In this document: positions 48,459-60,098 of the stretch, in pieces
Layout: the number at the start of each line of letters is the position of its first letter
Position numbering within the stretch: position 1 is the first letter of the stretch
From: Paragyromitra xinjiangensis
Lineage: Eukaryota; Ascomycota; Pezizomycetes; Pezizales; Discinaceae
Direction of reading: 5' to 3'
Length of the DNA: 64,000 bases
Assembly (NCBI GenBank): GCA_038503065.1
Contig: JBCAMK010000005.1
Coordinates: forward strand, 1-64,000
Made by a program: the position numbers and the translations under genes
The notes under the pieces: generated by a model
The model's database searches: none
What the model was told of the DNA's origin: nothing
The model's input: only the letters and a program-made list of their open reading frames with translations

Positions 48459-48611
48459 ACAGGTACTCCTATCCTTTTTCCGCTTCTCTTCTCCATCCTC
48501 ATCGTCTCATTCTTAGAATCATTTGCACACCACCACACTCTTTTAGTCTTACCATCCTTTTTATCGCAACTTTTTTAAAGCCTTTCAATAATCTATACTC
48601 ACTTAGTCACA

Positions 48612-49192
48612 ATGCTTGCCCAAAAACTTATCTCTTTCTTGGCTCTCGCCCTCGCCGTTTCGGCTTCTCCTCTTATTGCTCGCCAGGTTGCCTCTTCGGG
48701 CAACGATGGAGAAGGTAACCAGGATGTCGGTAACAAGGGCCAGAACTCTGGTAACAGTGCCGCCAACAAGGGGACCGTCAAGGGTGATTACACAGTTGAA
48801 CAGGCTGTGCAAACCTGTGGGAATGCTCAGCTTAACTGCTGCAACAAGGTCGCAAAGACTGGCGATACCACCAACGCTGGTCTCCTCGGTGCCGTCTTCG
48901 GCAGTGGTGACCTCGGTGTGCAGTGCACACCTGTCAATCTTCCGGCTGTTATCGGAGGTATGTATTATCCTTGAGTATTGGCTACCGTCAACACGATGGC
49001 ACTGACATTGCTTTTCTGTACCTTCAGTCCAGGTCCCCATCAACAAGGCTTGCGACGCCAAGGCTGCCTGTTGCCAGGGCGAGATGTCCCAGGTATTCAC
49101 AACCACCGCCCTTCACTGTCCGAGTTTGCTAACTGTATCATTAGAATGGTGTTGTCAATGTTGGCTGCGTTGCTCTTACTTCCCTGATCTAA
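48612..49192 (+). CDS. Class I hydrophobin 3
   Basis: Exons 48612-48957, 49028-49092, 49145-49192; 152 residues. It has the same signal peptide, linker (SGNDGEGNQDVGN) and eight-cysteine pattern as hydrophobins 1 and 2, with one extra codon in exon 1. The C-terminus VGCVALTSLI is conserved. Codon third positions here are more C-rich than in hydrophobin 2, which may reflect strong expression; that is inference. Confidence 0.95.
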
Positions 49193-52100
49193 GCTTATCG
49201 TTTTCGGCTACGAAATCTGATTTTCTTTTGGATCGGGTCTACTTCGCAGCAATATTATGTGGGTGGATAGGTCGTGTCGTTTATAGTAGATCTAATCAGA
49301 TTGTCTCACTGCGCTCTCATTTTCTTTTGTTTTCAGGCACGAGACAACTGAGCGGGTCGATTTTCTTTTACCTTACTCTTTGTTCAATATTATGTGTCCA
49401 GCCAATTTTTTGTAGTGTTTTGGTAGTGCTATTAGAAGAGAATGTGGGATCATTGGGGACAACAAGAATCACAAACATATTGAACCAAACACCAATTGAC
49501 ACCCGTCTATCTTGCACGTATACTAAATATCTAGCTCACTTTCTGATGAGTTGAGTGTGGGCATGGAGTTCCCTGCCCCCATAGCTGCTGCTATAAACAG
49601 CAACCACCCTAACTAAAGTTTATCCATCTAATAGCTTTTGTTACATACCTAGCTAAGCTGGTATCTCTAAGGCTATATCCTCAGCATCGGAAGGTTCTAA
49701 TGAAGCGAAAGGACTTTAGACTTTATTTGTATTAAAATCATGCTTAAAAGTCTCCCTAGTGCACAACCAGGAATTAATTACAACCGGGGTCACTAGTAGA
49801 AATCTGCATCTGTCTCGTTAATGTTTATGCATGGAGTAGATGAGCATCAGAGCTACTGCAGAGAATCCAATTCTCTCACTAGCGGGGGTGCCTGCAGCGG
49901 TCGCTTTTTTCCCCAGGCTTTAGTTTATATAAATAGATATTTTGTGAGGTAAATAGTTATTAATTTTCGAGGTTGAGGCACTAAGTTTACCCTACACGAC
50001 CGAGCTGGGATGTACAAGCAATTTTTATGGAATCTTTAGGTATGTACGTGTGTTTTCATTGGCGCGTATGTTTCTGCGTATATAGCCATGCATTAAGATG
50101 GTCTCATACATAGGCCCCATAAAGCTGTCTACGCGACTGTGATATCAACGGAGAAGCTAATTTGGAATGTGAGCTAAGAACTTGAATATAAATTACTTCT
50201 CTCTTCAGAGCTGGATGCGCCTGAAATGAAATCGGTTGGTAGCGATTCTTGAGATATCGAATAGCTCGGCTTTAAATTTCATTACTGAGGCTTAGGTCGT
50301 TTGTATTGGCTAAAACCTGGGAAACTCCTCTCTGGTAACGAGAAGTCTTACAACGTTAGGAGCCTTCTACTTTCCTTCAACTATCTTGATGAGGAGGCTG
50401 TCTGCCCACGTGCTTCTAGCACGAGAAATGAATCCCCGATTTTTACATGTAACAATAGGACTAGTGTTGTGAATATTCCTTTTGGGATTTCCTTGAGCCT
50501 AGAGCTATGGCTAGCTCTATTAAGTGACAGGGATGCTACAGTTTACAAAATGTTGCTCCACGGTAGATAGATAGATCTAGATAAATCATACACGCATCGA
50601 TATCCAGCCTTTAGGCTATGGCGGCACACTAACGAACTAACAAACAAAACAAACAAAAAAACAAAAAACAACATAAAACAAAACAAAACAAAACAAAACC
50701 CAATCCACATCTTTCATAACTACTTTTTATCTCTCAACCACAATTTTAACGCTCCAATTCCCCATATCCCCATCCCAATTCTTCATTTTCATTTTCAACT
50801 TCCCCTCTTGCTTCTTTAGCCCCTTGCTTAGACTCCTTCCATAGTTGCTCCACAGTGATAACAGGAAGTATCTCGAGTTTCGCGCCCCGCAAACAGGACT
50901 ATGGCTACATAGAGTTCTCTGTTAGATTTTATCTACTATACGCTGGATCTTAAAGAAACTAGTATGCAGTGTATAATCCCTCCACGGCTACAGCTTCTCC
51001 AAAACCATCGGTTGGGGCTGGGTCAACCACGCAGTAGCTTTAATAGCACAGGTATGTACTCTCGATATCCTAATACTGCATATGATTAATTAATTTTGCT
51101 GGTCCAGTGCATAAGAGATGGGATTGGTAAAATACCAATGCCGCTAACTATTTTATTGTAGTAAAACGATACCAATCTCACAGCGTGAGAACCCTCATGC
51201 CCAACGGCTCACGAGACTTGCGTGGTACATCCAAGTATCTTTCGTACTTCCACTTTAAACCTCTAAGTTTAGGCTAATTAGTTCTTTAGCTCGCCGTGCC
51301 CGGGTTTGGTTAACTTTCAATGCCGATTAAGGGATTAGCGTCCAAGCCTATACCCCTTGCCTATGCATGTGTTCAAGACAGGGCGCATGTCAGCCCAAGG
51401 CTACTCGATCTGCTTGAATAGGACTTGCGTTCCCCAGAAACTATTTGCTGGCACTTCTGGAAGAGAACTCTCGGTCATACCTCTCTAAGTAGGATTTAGA
51501 ATATGTAGGCTAATAGCTCTAAACAGCCGGGTAAGAGCCTACTAGAGAATGTCTTATGCAAGCCTAGGTCTCACTGTAAATTGGGTAACTTAGGAAATAC
51601 AGCCGATCTAGAACATGATGCTGTGATGACAGAATAAGCTGCGAGCATATACGTATGCTTGGATAGGAAATTTCAAGGTGAGTGAGTCGGAAGATTGGTT
51701 GGATATTTATGCAGGGTATTCAATTTAGCATAGTGACTGAGAAGTTGAGGGAATATCAACGTTTCCTTAGATGTCATTGCATCTTGCTTTTGTTCTTGTA
51801 AATTCTTCAAGTAATACTAAATAGGACTATCCTGAGTCTAGAGCTCGTGCTTTGCAGACACTTGGCTAGAATCAACGCTTCATACATGTGAATACAACAT
51901 TATCTCCCGACTGTTCCCCCTCGATCTTTGTTCAGCAATATTTCTTGGCATTGAAATAGGGCACTTTCGCTGATTAGCACCCCATATTTCCGGTCGTGAC
52001 TTGGCCCTTTAGCAGCAGATAAACTACCCCGGAAACTCCGAGAACCGCGACTAATTAGGAGATTCTGTGAGAATATGGGTAGCCCAACTTTCGGATTGGT

Positions 52101-52387
52101 GTGCCCAGTACCTATTGCTACTTGTCGAGCCGGGTAGCCAAGCGGTTGCACTAGTCGCTAGTGCCAGCTTTCAGACTTCAAGATTTCTTGAGTATTCACA
52201 AATGCGTCAAGCTGCCCATACATTCTAACACGAAACAGGTTCTATGTTAGGCAAAGTTAAGAGCTCTTACGGGCATTTATCCTCTTAAAGGCACCAGCTA
52301 TATGTAGCGTGGAAGGAATTCCTGTTCTATGTCATGCCTAGAAACAACATCTTCGTTAAAAGCCTTCTTCAGCACACGAGAATTCGG
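49193..52387. other. Longest gene-free gap in the hydrophobin cluster
   Basis: About 3.2 kb. It has an AAAAC/AAAC-rich tract at 50641-50699 and an A-box-like TAGCCAAGCGGTT near 52134 that might be a tRNA relic but lacks a B box. No gene is supported. Confidence 0.4.
50641..50699 (+). repeat. A-rich AAAAC microsatellite tract
   Basis: Almost only A and C, with AAAAC repeated four times at the end (50677-50699) and AAAC variants before. Confidence 0.7.
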
Positions 52388-52394
52388 TATAAAA
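52388..52394 (+). promoter_or_regulatory. TATA box of hydrophobin 4
   Basis: TATAAAA, 146 nt before the ATG. Confidence 0.5.
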
Positions 52395-52533
52395 TCGGTG
52401 CCTTCTCCCTCTCGTTGTACTTTTCCTTTCACCCATATCACCTTCAAGTTCATTCATATTCACAGCTCCACTACTTCTTGACATACCTTTTATATCCCCT
52501 CTTCGAATTCAAACTAAAATCCAAATATCCAAG

Positions 52534-53127
52534 ATGATTGCCCAAAAGATTATCACTATCTTGATTGTTCTTGCACTTGTACTTTCTGTGTCTTCCCGCC
52601 CCTATGCCAATTTTCGCTTGGCTGCCCGCCAGACCAACAACACTGTCATTGCTCGTCAGTTAACCGGAGCTGGAAACAATATTGGCGACATTGATCTTAA
52701 CTCCGGGACCCTTGTGGGAGGCCTTACCCTTGAGCAAGCTACCGAGATATGCGGCGGTGCACAAATGAACTGCTGCAGGGAGACCTCTGGCGCAGGCGAT
52801 TCTACGAACTCTGGGCTTATTAATAACGTCTTTGGAAGTGGTGATCTTGGCATCCTATGCAATCTTATCGATATCCCCCTCATTGGATGTATGAATCGGT
52901 TCTACTTCTTTAAATTTCAACAAATAAGATCATGCTAATAGGCGGTATAGCTCAAATCCCAATGAACAAACTGTGCGATGCGAAGGCTGCTTGTTGCCAG
53001 AGCCAGACTTCTGAAGTAAGTATTGGATTTTTCCTCTATAGCAGCTAAGCCTTTAAATATGCTAATCTATATTTCTTAGAGTGGTTTGGTTGATTTAAGT
53101 TGTACGGTTCTTGACACGCTCATTTAA
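52534..53127 (+). CDS. Class I hydrophobin 4, divergent copy
   Basis: Exons 52534-52888, 52951-53015, 53080-53127; 155 residues. The signal peptide is longer (to about residue 22). The Gly/Asn-rich GNDGxGNQ linker is replaced by a different sequence (GAGNNIGDIDLNSGTL). All eight cysteines remain, in CGGAQMNCC, GILC, LCDAKAACC and LSC, with the same spacing. Exon 2 and exon 3 are again 65 and 48 nt. It is the most diverged member and may have another surface role. Confidence 0.92.
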
Positions 53128-54454
53128 AGTAAGACATCTCACTCGCGAGTACGTCATCCTTATAGTTTCTAGTTTCAATATTTTTGACGTGTAGATCTCC
53201 TTTGTCCTATCAATTGCACCAAGCTCTTACTTCTCGTATCGACGTTTGTAGAATTATGTTTCAAATCCTTATCATGTTGCGTTGAAATTGATGTATCACA
53301 AATTTTGGTCATGATCAGTTAGGAATATTATCCATTTTGGCATCCTACTATGTTCAAAACATGATCAAAGCTATGCCAACGTGTGGGCGGCCAGTAGTAT
53401 CCGTACGTGCTGTATAGAGTGGGGACATGTCCACGGTTTTTGAGACAAAACGATGGCCTCCGCCAGATCTAGTGCAAAAATATAATGAACCTATTCCAAG
53501 TATGGACGTCTTTAATGCGCTGTTAGTGCTTGTCACGTGAATTTGCGCAGGGTAACAATAGGGATAGAGAAATACCTGGACATAACTGATCACTCGAATT
53601 ATCTTCATTTTGCCTCGGAAGGGTTTGCGCCCCAGAAGGCGGGTAACCTTTTCTCATCTCGTAATTCCTGTTTATATCGGCCCGACTATTAATCCGATAT
53701 CGGAGAAATTATAAGACAAGGTTTGTGCGCTAGGTGGGTGTTCCAGATATGCACCCCTTATGAAGTGCATATATATCCACAAGTCTTCCGACACCTTCCC
53801 AAGAGCAGAGCCGGCGGTATTCTCGGTTATGCAACTGTTTGTCTGCTAAGGCAGATTCCGTCTTGACTCTTCGGGACTGCTTCCGGAGTAGCGAAATGGG
53901 ATCTATCACGTAACAGATTGGAATATCCAACTGCATCATTTAACAGTCCACCGGAGATTATAGAAGGTAGCTCAATGTTATAGATCGGCTTCATCACATG
54001 TGGCCCAGAACTAGATCGCCTTATTTTCTTTTTACTGATGTCTCTAGAATCGAATGGCCAGGATGATACTGCTCGGGGTGAGAAATTGTATGCCGGAGGC
54101 GAGATACCCCGGGCCCCGTTATTAGGTAGAATTACTTTTTGGGGTACATTCCCTACTGGTCGGTACCCAACAGTATGGCTGTCACTACTTTTCCCGCTTA
54201 AAGGATAAGTTTCAGAAACAGAACTTTCCACCTGATATCTATCCCTTCGATGTGGGAAAGTTCTCTCGATCTTCAAAATGCCACACCTTTAGGCCGATGA
54301 TAGTCGCTGTTTCTAGGGAGGAGTGCAGGAAACGGATCGCCGCCATGGAGGTTGTGATGCAGGCACAGAACATTGCGTTGCATTGGATCCAACATTATAC
54401 CCACGAAGAAGGAGATTATTTGGTTTCTCTAACTTGCAAAGTTGATAATCTCAG
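53128..54454. other. Spacer with an unresolved open frame
   Basis: A 149-codon minus frame at 53827-54276 lacks an ATG at its start and has no recognised domain, so it is not called. Otherwise nothing. Confidence 0.35.
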
Positions 54455-54461
54455 TATAAAA
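54455..54461 (+). promoter_or_regulatory. TATA box of hydrophobin 5
   Basis: TATAAAA, 192 nt before the ATG; a hexamer tract expands the leader between the two. Confidence 0.5.
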
Positions 54462-54489
54462 CGGGCTGCTATTCCCTCTCTGCTTTTTC

Positions 54490-54562
54490 CTCATCCTCAT
54501 CCTCACCCTCATTCTCATTCTCATACTCATACTCATCCTCATCCTCATCCTCATACTCATCC
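54490..54562 (+). repeat. CTCATN hexamer tract in the hydrophobin 5 leader
   Basis: About twelve 6-bp units of CTCATC, CTCATT or CTCATA, all pyrimidine-rich, between the TATA box and the start codon of hydrophobin 5. Confidence 0.85.
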
Positions 54563-54646
54563 ACATCGAAATCCTATAACAATCGTTTGAATAGCTTCCT
54601 TTTTTATAGACCGATTCTTAGTCCTAAGAAATTACCCACATTCACT

Positions 54647-55367
54647 ATGCTTGTTCAAAACATTCTCACTATCCTAGCCCTCGCTTTGTCTGTCTCGGCC
54701 CGTCCCCGGGATACGTCGTGCTATCCTTCTTATGGCGAAAACGGCATTTCTGCCGTCGCTCACACAACTACCTCAGCCCCTAGCCGCACTCTTACCCGTG
54801 GTAGCGACGGCCATGCCCCAACATCCACGACTTCTACTTTAGTCCTTTCAAGCGGGATCACTTCTTCTGGAAACGATGGAGACGGAAACCAAAATGTCGG
54901 CAACTCTGGCCAGAACTCCGGCAACGGCGCTGCGAGCTCCGGCACTATCGGCGGTGACTATACGGTCGAGCAAGCTACCACCACCTGTGGTAATGCCCAG
55001 CTCAACTGCTGCAACAAAACCGTGAAGAAGGGTGATACTACCAATGCCGGCCTTATTGGAGCTCTTTTCGGCAGCGGTGATCTCGGTGTCCAGTGCTCGC
55101 CTATCAATCTTCCAATCATTGGAAGTATGTCTCTCTTTCCATAACACTTACCTTAATAGCAATAGAACTTATTATTAACTACCCTTCTTTCATAGTCCAA
55201 GTCCCTATCAACAAGGCTTGTGATGCAAAGGCTGCCTGTTGCCAGGGCGATACTACTCAAGTAAGTAGATTTAATATATTTACGTCACTACTTTATGTTT
55301 AGCACTAACCTCCCTGTAGAGTGGCCTTATCAATATTGGTTGCATTGCTCTTGCGTCGCTCATTTAA
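54647..55367 (+). CDS. Class I hydrophobin 5 with Ser/Thr-rich insert
   Basis: Exons 54647-55124, 55196-55260, 55320-55367; 196 residues. I place the start at MLVQNILTIL, which aligns with the other signal peptides, not at the upstream in-frame ATG at 54587. An insert of about 45 Ser/Thr-rich residues (landmark TTTSAPSRTLTRG) with one extra Cys sits between the signal peptide and the GNDGDGNQNVGN linker and is a likely O-glycosylation region. The eight-cysteine core is intact. Exon 2 and 3 sizes match the cluster. Confidence 0.93.
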
Positions 55368-56827
55368 TTCTGCCACCATACCGGCTCAGTAACCTACTTC
55401 GTCCAGACAATCAGCGGCTTTTTAGATAAATAATATGTTTTTGATTCTTCAGCAAACCATAATGTAGTTGGCATGTTTGTTTCTTGATTATTTTGTAATA
55501 ATGGCAGTGAGACGACTCGTCTCCTTGGAATAAAGATATCTTGATATATTGTTCTTGAAATGTACTCGATCATGAAGCGGGTGTGAGTGACCAGATGTCA
55601 AAGATTTGCTTGCTTTCTTGTGAACTAAACCCAAATTAAGTTTAGCTCACTTCTGTATTTGAATTGAGATAACACGCATACGCTTTCTGCGGGTGGAACC
55701 ATCAAGGCGAGAATAGCAAATTAGCTTGAATCCCATGAGTTTAATTACTGTGTTTTGGACATCCAATATACCACACATCGGAGATGCTAACCGATTGATT
55801 GATTGGTTGATCGATTGATTCATTAAGAGATGAGAATTGCTTCGAGCCGTATATCTGTATCGGTGCGTGATCCCACATAGCAGTAGCCGCGTATGCTTAG
55901 CAAGATAACCGAGAAGGGGCTAGTCAGTCCGTACCCCCTAACGTCGCGGGTTGCGGAATCGAGTGACTTATCGTGACTCGGATAACATCTCGCTACATCT
56001 CGCTAGAAGCAAACCACCACAATAGTAACCTACAGAAAGATCATTGAGATTCAACGCTGTGGGCAGCCCCTGGCCCCTGCAGTGGGTGTCTCAAAGCCTG
56101 ATCTACATTCGCCCAAGCGACATGCATATGCACCCCTCGCGAAATGCTGTACTCTAGAAGTTCCACAGGAATAGAGAATTAACGTACCTGATCTTCGTTC
56201 GGCTATCTATCAGTTGGTATCTTCTATGCAGGTTCGATCTATTGTAATATTTCGGTGCCTTCCAGCCCTGAAGAGGTGATATCTAAAGCCGTCATGTCGT
56301 GTGTGGTACTTTGAGGTAAGGGTTGCTTCGGCTGAGATCCCTGGGTAATTTTAGGAATACAACAACATGGGAGAACCGACGTCACATCCGCAGATGAAGT
56401 TCGCTATAGTTCGCTGTTAAACTCGCGTGGTTTTGTGAGGCCTAGTACAAGGGAAACCGTGCAAACGCCTAGAACACGCTCATGCCGTGTACTAGTAGAA
56501 AATTGAACAAAAGAGTCTTCTGTGAAAACTATTCTCCGTCCGAGTTTTGGAAAGTGCGAAGCAAAAGAGAGATGAAATCGAGAACTAAAGGTAGTTGATG
56601 GGCACAATCTGTCTTGCTCTTGCTAGATCTTTTTAGCGAATAGTAATCGGAAAACCACGTTCAGGCGAACAGCCGGATCTGTAAAATCGCTCCCATTAAA
56701 ATAAGCATCGACAGATGGCGTAATGCAGGTACGTAGGAGTACATAATCTCTAAAAACCCGTAAATCAAATCAAGTAAGCGTAAGAAAACACCAACAAAAA
56801 CCCACCGTCAACCATCGTGAAAAGCTG
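55368..56827. other. Spacer between hydrophobins 5 and 6
   Basis: A short GATTGATTGATT tract lies near 55793-55820. No gene supported. Confidence 0.4.
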
Positions 56828-56835
56828 TATAAAAC
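56828..56835 (+). promoter_or_regulatory. TATA box of hydrophobin 6
   Basis: TATAAAAC, 142 nt before the ATG, followed by a pyrimidine-rich leader with CATCATCATC. Confidence 0.5.
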
Positions 56836-56969
56836 TAGGTCCCTTTCCTCGTCCTACTCATTCCTTCTCATCATCATCACCAACACTCGCTCCTTTCATC
56901 TTTCTCTACATCTAATACTTCCTCCACACTCATTATAATTCCTTTATCTTAAATCTCATAATTTTCATC

Positions 56970-58071
56970 ATGCTTGCTCACAATATCGTTACTCTTTTGG
57001 CCCTCGCCTCTACCGTTTCCTCCTATCCCCATCATGCCTTTCAAGCTTTGGATAATGCAAATCTTAATACCGTCGTCTCTGCTTGTAGTCCTGCTCCTGT
57101 CGCTGATATTCCAGCTTTGATCACTCCCGTTCCTACCGCCGCCCTGCCAGTCTCCAATCTTCCGGTGTCGAACCCTCCTGTCTCGGCTCCCCCGGTCTCA
57201 AATCTTCCAGCCTCTGGTCTTCCAGTCCCAAATCTTCCAGTTTCGGGTCTCCCAGTCTCTGGCCTCCCAGCCTCAAACCTCCCAGTATCTGGCCTCCCGG
57301 TCCCAAATCTTCCAGTCTCGGGTCTCCCAGCCTCTGGCCCCCCAATCCCGAATCTTCCAGTCTCGGGCCTCCCAGTCTCGGGTCCCCCAGCCTCTGGCCT
57401 CCCAGTCTCGGCTCCCCCGGTTTCAAATCTTCCAACCTCTGGCCTCCCAGTCTCTGGCCTCCCAGTCTCGGGTCTTCCAATCCCTAGCCTCCCAACCCCC
57501 AGTCTCCCAATCTCTGGCCTTCCAGTCCCTATCCTCCCAACCGCCAGCCTCCCACCATCCATCCTCCCCATTGCAACTCCAACCCCAACCTCCACCTCCG
57601 GAAACGACAACTCAGGTTCCCAAAACGTCGGAAACTCGGGACAAAACTCCGGCAGCTACTCATCGAACTCAGGAACCACCAACGAAGACTATACAGTCAA
57701 CCAAGCAGTTGCCACCTGTGGAAATTCCCAGCTGAACTGCTGCAACAAGATAATCAAGAAGGAAGATACCACAGATGCAGGTCCGCTTGGAGCATTGCTT
57801 GCAAGTGGTGATTTGGGTATTCAGTGCACGCCTTTGGATCTTACGGTTATTGGGGGTAAGAGTCCTGAACCCCCTTTGATTTAGTGATGCTAATAAAACT
57901 CTTACGAGGAATAGTTCAAGTCCCTATGAGTAGTGTCTGCGGGACACAGGCTGCATGTTGTCAAGGAGACACAGTTCAGGTAGGTCTCTCCGCCCCGCTT
58001 TAGTGTCTCTCTAACGTTTCTAGAATGGTCTTGTCAATATTGGTTGTATCGCTATTGCATCGCTCCTTTAG
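56970..58071 (+). CDS. Class I hydrophobin 6 with long proline-rich pentapeptide repeat
   Basis: Exons 56970-57855, 57915-57979, 58024-58071; 332 residues, more than twice its neighbours. After a signal peptide and a short spacer, residues ~52-200 are about 29 pentapeptides of the type (L/P)-P-(V/A/I)-(S/P)-(G/N), for example LPVSG LPVSG. The GNDNSGSQNVGN linker and the class I core follow: CGNSQLNCC, IQC, CGTQAACC and IGC. The first intron positions and the 65/48-nt exons agree with the paralogues. The repeat should be extended and Pro-rich, perhaps spanning the wall. The third intron boundary leaves a 44-nt intron, the shortest of the set. Confidence 0.93.
57123..57570 (+). repeat. 15-bp coding minisatellite in hydrophobin 6
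   Basis: Repeats of the form CTNCCAGTCTCNGGN encode the pentapeptide array. Units vary mostly by synonymous or Val/Ala, Gly/Asn changes. The complementary strand is open for 189 codons across it as a by-product. Confidence 0.9.
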
Positions 58072-59387
58072 TGATTCTGGGGTCGACGCACTAGCATTTG
58101 ATGCGGTTTTAGCGAGTAATTTAGCGTGTTTGCCTTGGAGATCTTTTTCAGTTTTGAAAGTTGGTTATGTTGTCGTTCTGTATGTTTGGAGCACCTGAGC
58201 GATGTTAGTTTTTTTAATATATTGAAGTTTTCTTGCATGTTTGTTTTGTGGAGTGGTATGGAGGGGCTTACGTGAGGTGATTGGAATCGTATTTGTCTGA
58301 AGTAGAGAACTGAATTTCTTTCCTATATTGGAATAATGGATTGCCTTATTTGAGTGATGAATGAAAGGCGCTAGTCAAGTCCCGGAGTGCTAGTGAGATT
58401 TAAGCAGCCACCCTCCAGTTGATAGAAGCTAGCATTATGATGAGATACGTGCTTCGAACTTAGCAGGTCTTTCCGCAAGTTGTGGTTGGCATAAGGGTAA
58501 CGTGTAACGCTAGCCTTATGTAGATATCCGAAAACATAAGCTATCACTCGTAAGACTGTCACGAGGCAAACAACCTCAGGCATCCATCCCTTGCTGCCTT
58601 AGCCTGTGGCCCTATCGGCCAACCGAGGGCCAGCATGATGAGTTGTGGGGTGAATGTACTGCCGTAGGATTGCGGCCTCGAGCGACCGGAGGTGTATTGC
58701 TGTTGACTGTGAAGGGAAGATTATCGCCGAAGCGAGCTCAGGCATACCACTTTAAGAAAATAAATTCAGGGGATGAGCTTGCGTGTGGCGGTAGCTGTGC
58801 TCGGATTGTAATTAAGGTTGTTGTAACTAAATTATCCTGAAAAACTCTTATCTCTGCGCTGCTGTTTGAGCTGGTGTCTTTAGGGGGTGCATGTAGGTCA
58901 CGATAGTACGTATAGGTGGAATGAATATCATTCACTGCATGTATTGTGATGGCTCCCGCTTCGGGCCATTCGTCAAAACTGGCCCTGCATACACCAAACG
59001 GTACACCTTTCACACCATTAAACGTTTCTGCAACTCAACTTGAAACGCGACATTTTACCCAATAAAGGTATCCCCGCGGCGGATACTACACCCGATGGCA
59101 ACCGCTGCCTTGACCAGCGTCTGTGTCAACCACACATAAGCGAGACTCCTTTATCTGATCCGCGTTTCTTCGGGCCGACAGTTAATCCGAACGCGGGGTC
59201 CTCTTCCCACGTCACACAGAACGCCGAATGGGAGAGAGCGGGTGGGTGGTGCTCCACCACGTCACGCCCCCCGTCTGCATTCTGGGTGTGGTGGGGGAGG
59301 AAATACCTCAACACCATCTGCCGAGAGCTCCCATAGCTCTCCTCTCTCTCTCCTACAACACCAGACAGAGGAGAGAAATACTACAAC
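58072..59387. other. Spacer, promoter side of the gene at 59388
   Basis: Open frames at 59040-59545 overlap the start of the next gene in other frames and are not called. No repeats. Confidence 0.4.
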
Positions 59388-60098
59388 ATGGCCCCACGAC
59401 CCTACGAAAACAACTTCCGAGTCCGTCTCTCAAAGACGGGCTCAAACCCAGCAATCTACGCAATCTCTTCAGGCCCCCAAAAAGGCGTTCACATGCTCAG
59501 GTCTTACCTCTACCCCTACCGTCACTCATCGCTAACATCTTCTAGCTCAGAACCACTCCCCCCAACACTCCAGTACCTGTATCGTCACCCGATCAACATC
59601 CACTCATCCTTCCTTGACATCTCCGGTGACTTCCTGCGTCGTCGTTTCGATAGTATCGAAGCTGCACAGGCTTGGATCGACGAGATGGATACACTGCGGC
59701 GAACCCAGTCTGCAGATGACACGTTAGCGGAACGGCTCGCGGAGGGATTATCGTTGTCACCGTCTCCGTCGCGGGCGGAAAGGCGACGTGATCCGGTGTG
59801 GAGGGGTATGCCGGATAGTTTTAGGGCGGCGGGGGGGTTGGGTGTGTTGGATGGGATGAGGGGTGGGGGGTTTAGGATTGGGAAGAAGTATACCGGGATT
59901 TTGGCGACGACTGCGAAAGAGGGGGCGGTGGGGGGGAGGTATAGTAGAAGTCATACGGGGCCTGCGAGGAGGGTGGAGGTTGTTGGTGTGTTACAGAGGA
60001 GACACAGTGAGGCGGATGTAGTGGCCGCGACGGCTGCTGTTGCGAAGGCGAGTTTGGAGGGTGGAGGGAGGGAGGAGGCGGTGGTGATGGAAGATTAG
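59388..60098 (+). CDS. Unknown Arg/Ser-rich intronless protein, 236 aa
   Basis: ATG in a good context (CAACATGGCC). The N-terminal ~100 residues look folded (landmarks FRVRLSKTGSNPAIYAI, FLDISGDFLRRRFDSIEAAQAWIDEMD); the last 130 are Arg/Gly/Ala-rich and likely disordered. The region is clearly more GC-rich than its surroundings. No signal peptide or membrane helix. The family is not recognised; such proteins are often annotated as hypothetical in ascomycetes. Confidence 0.7.
   Translation: MAPRPYENNFRVRLSKTGSNPAIYAISSGPQKGVHMLRSYLYPYRHSSLTSSSSEPLPPTLQYLYRHPINIHSSFLDISGDFLRRRFDSIEAAQAWIDEMDTLRRTQSADDTLAERLAEGLSLSPSPSRAERRRDPVWRGMPDSFRAAGGLGVLDGMRGGGFRIGKKYTGILATTAKEGAVGGRYSRSHTGPARRVEVVGVLQRRHSEADVVAATAAVAKASLEGGGREEAVVMED

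Noticed and set aside
52128..52205. tRNA-Leu-like A-box (TAGCCAAGCGGTT) with a TTCAAGA loop
   Set aside because: No B box and no closing acceptor stem; at best a decayed tRNA.
53827..54276. 149-codon minus-strand frame
   Set aside because: No ATG at its start, no recognised domain and no clear splice partner; left uncalled.
57041..57610. 189-codon minus-strand frame of Gly/Arg/Glu repeats
   Set aside because: It is the complement of the pentapeptide repeat of hydrophobin 6; the plus strand has signal peptide, introns and core, so this is a by-product.
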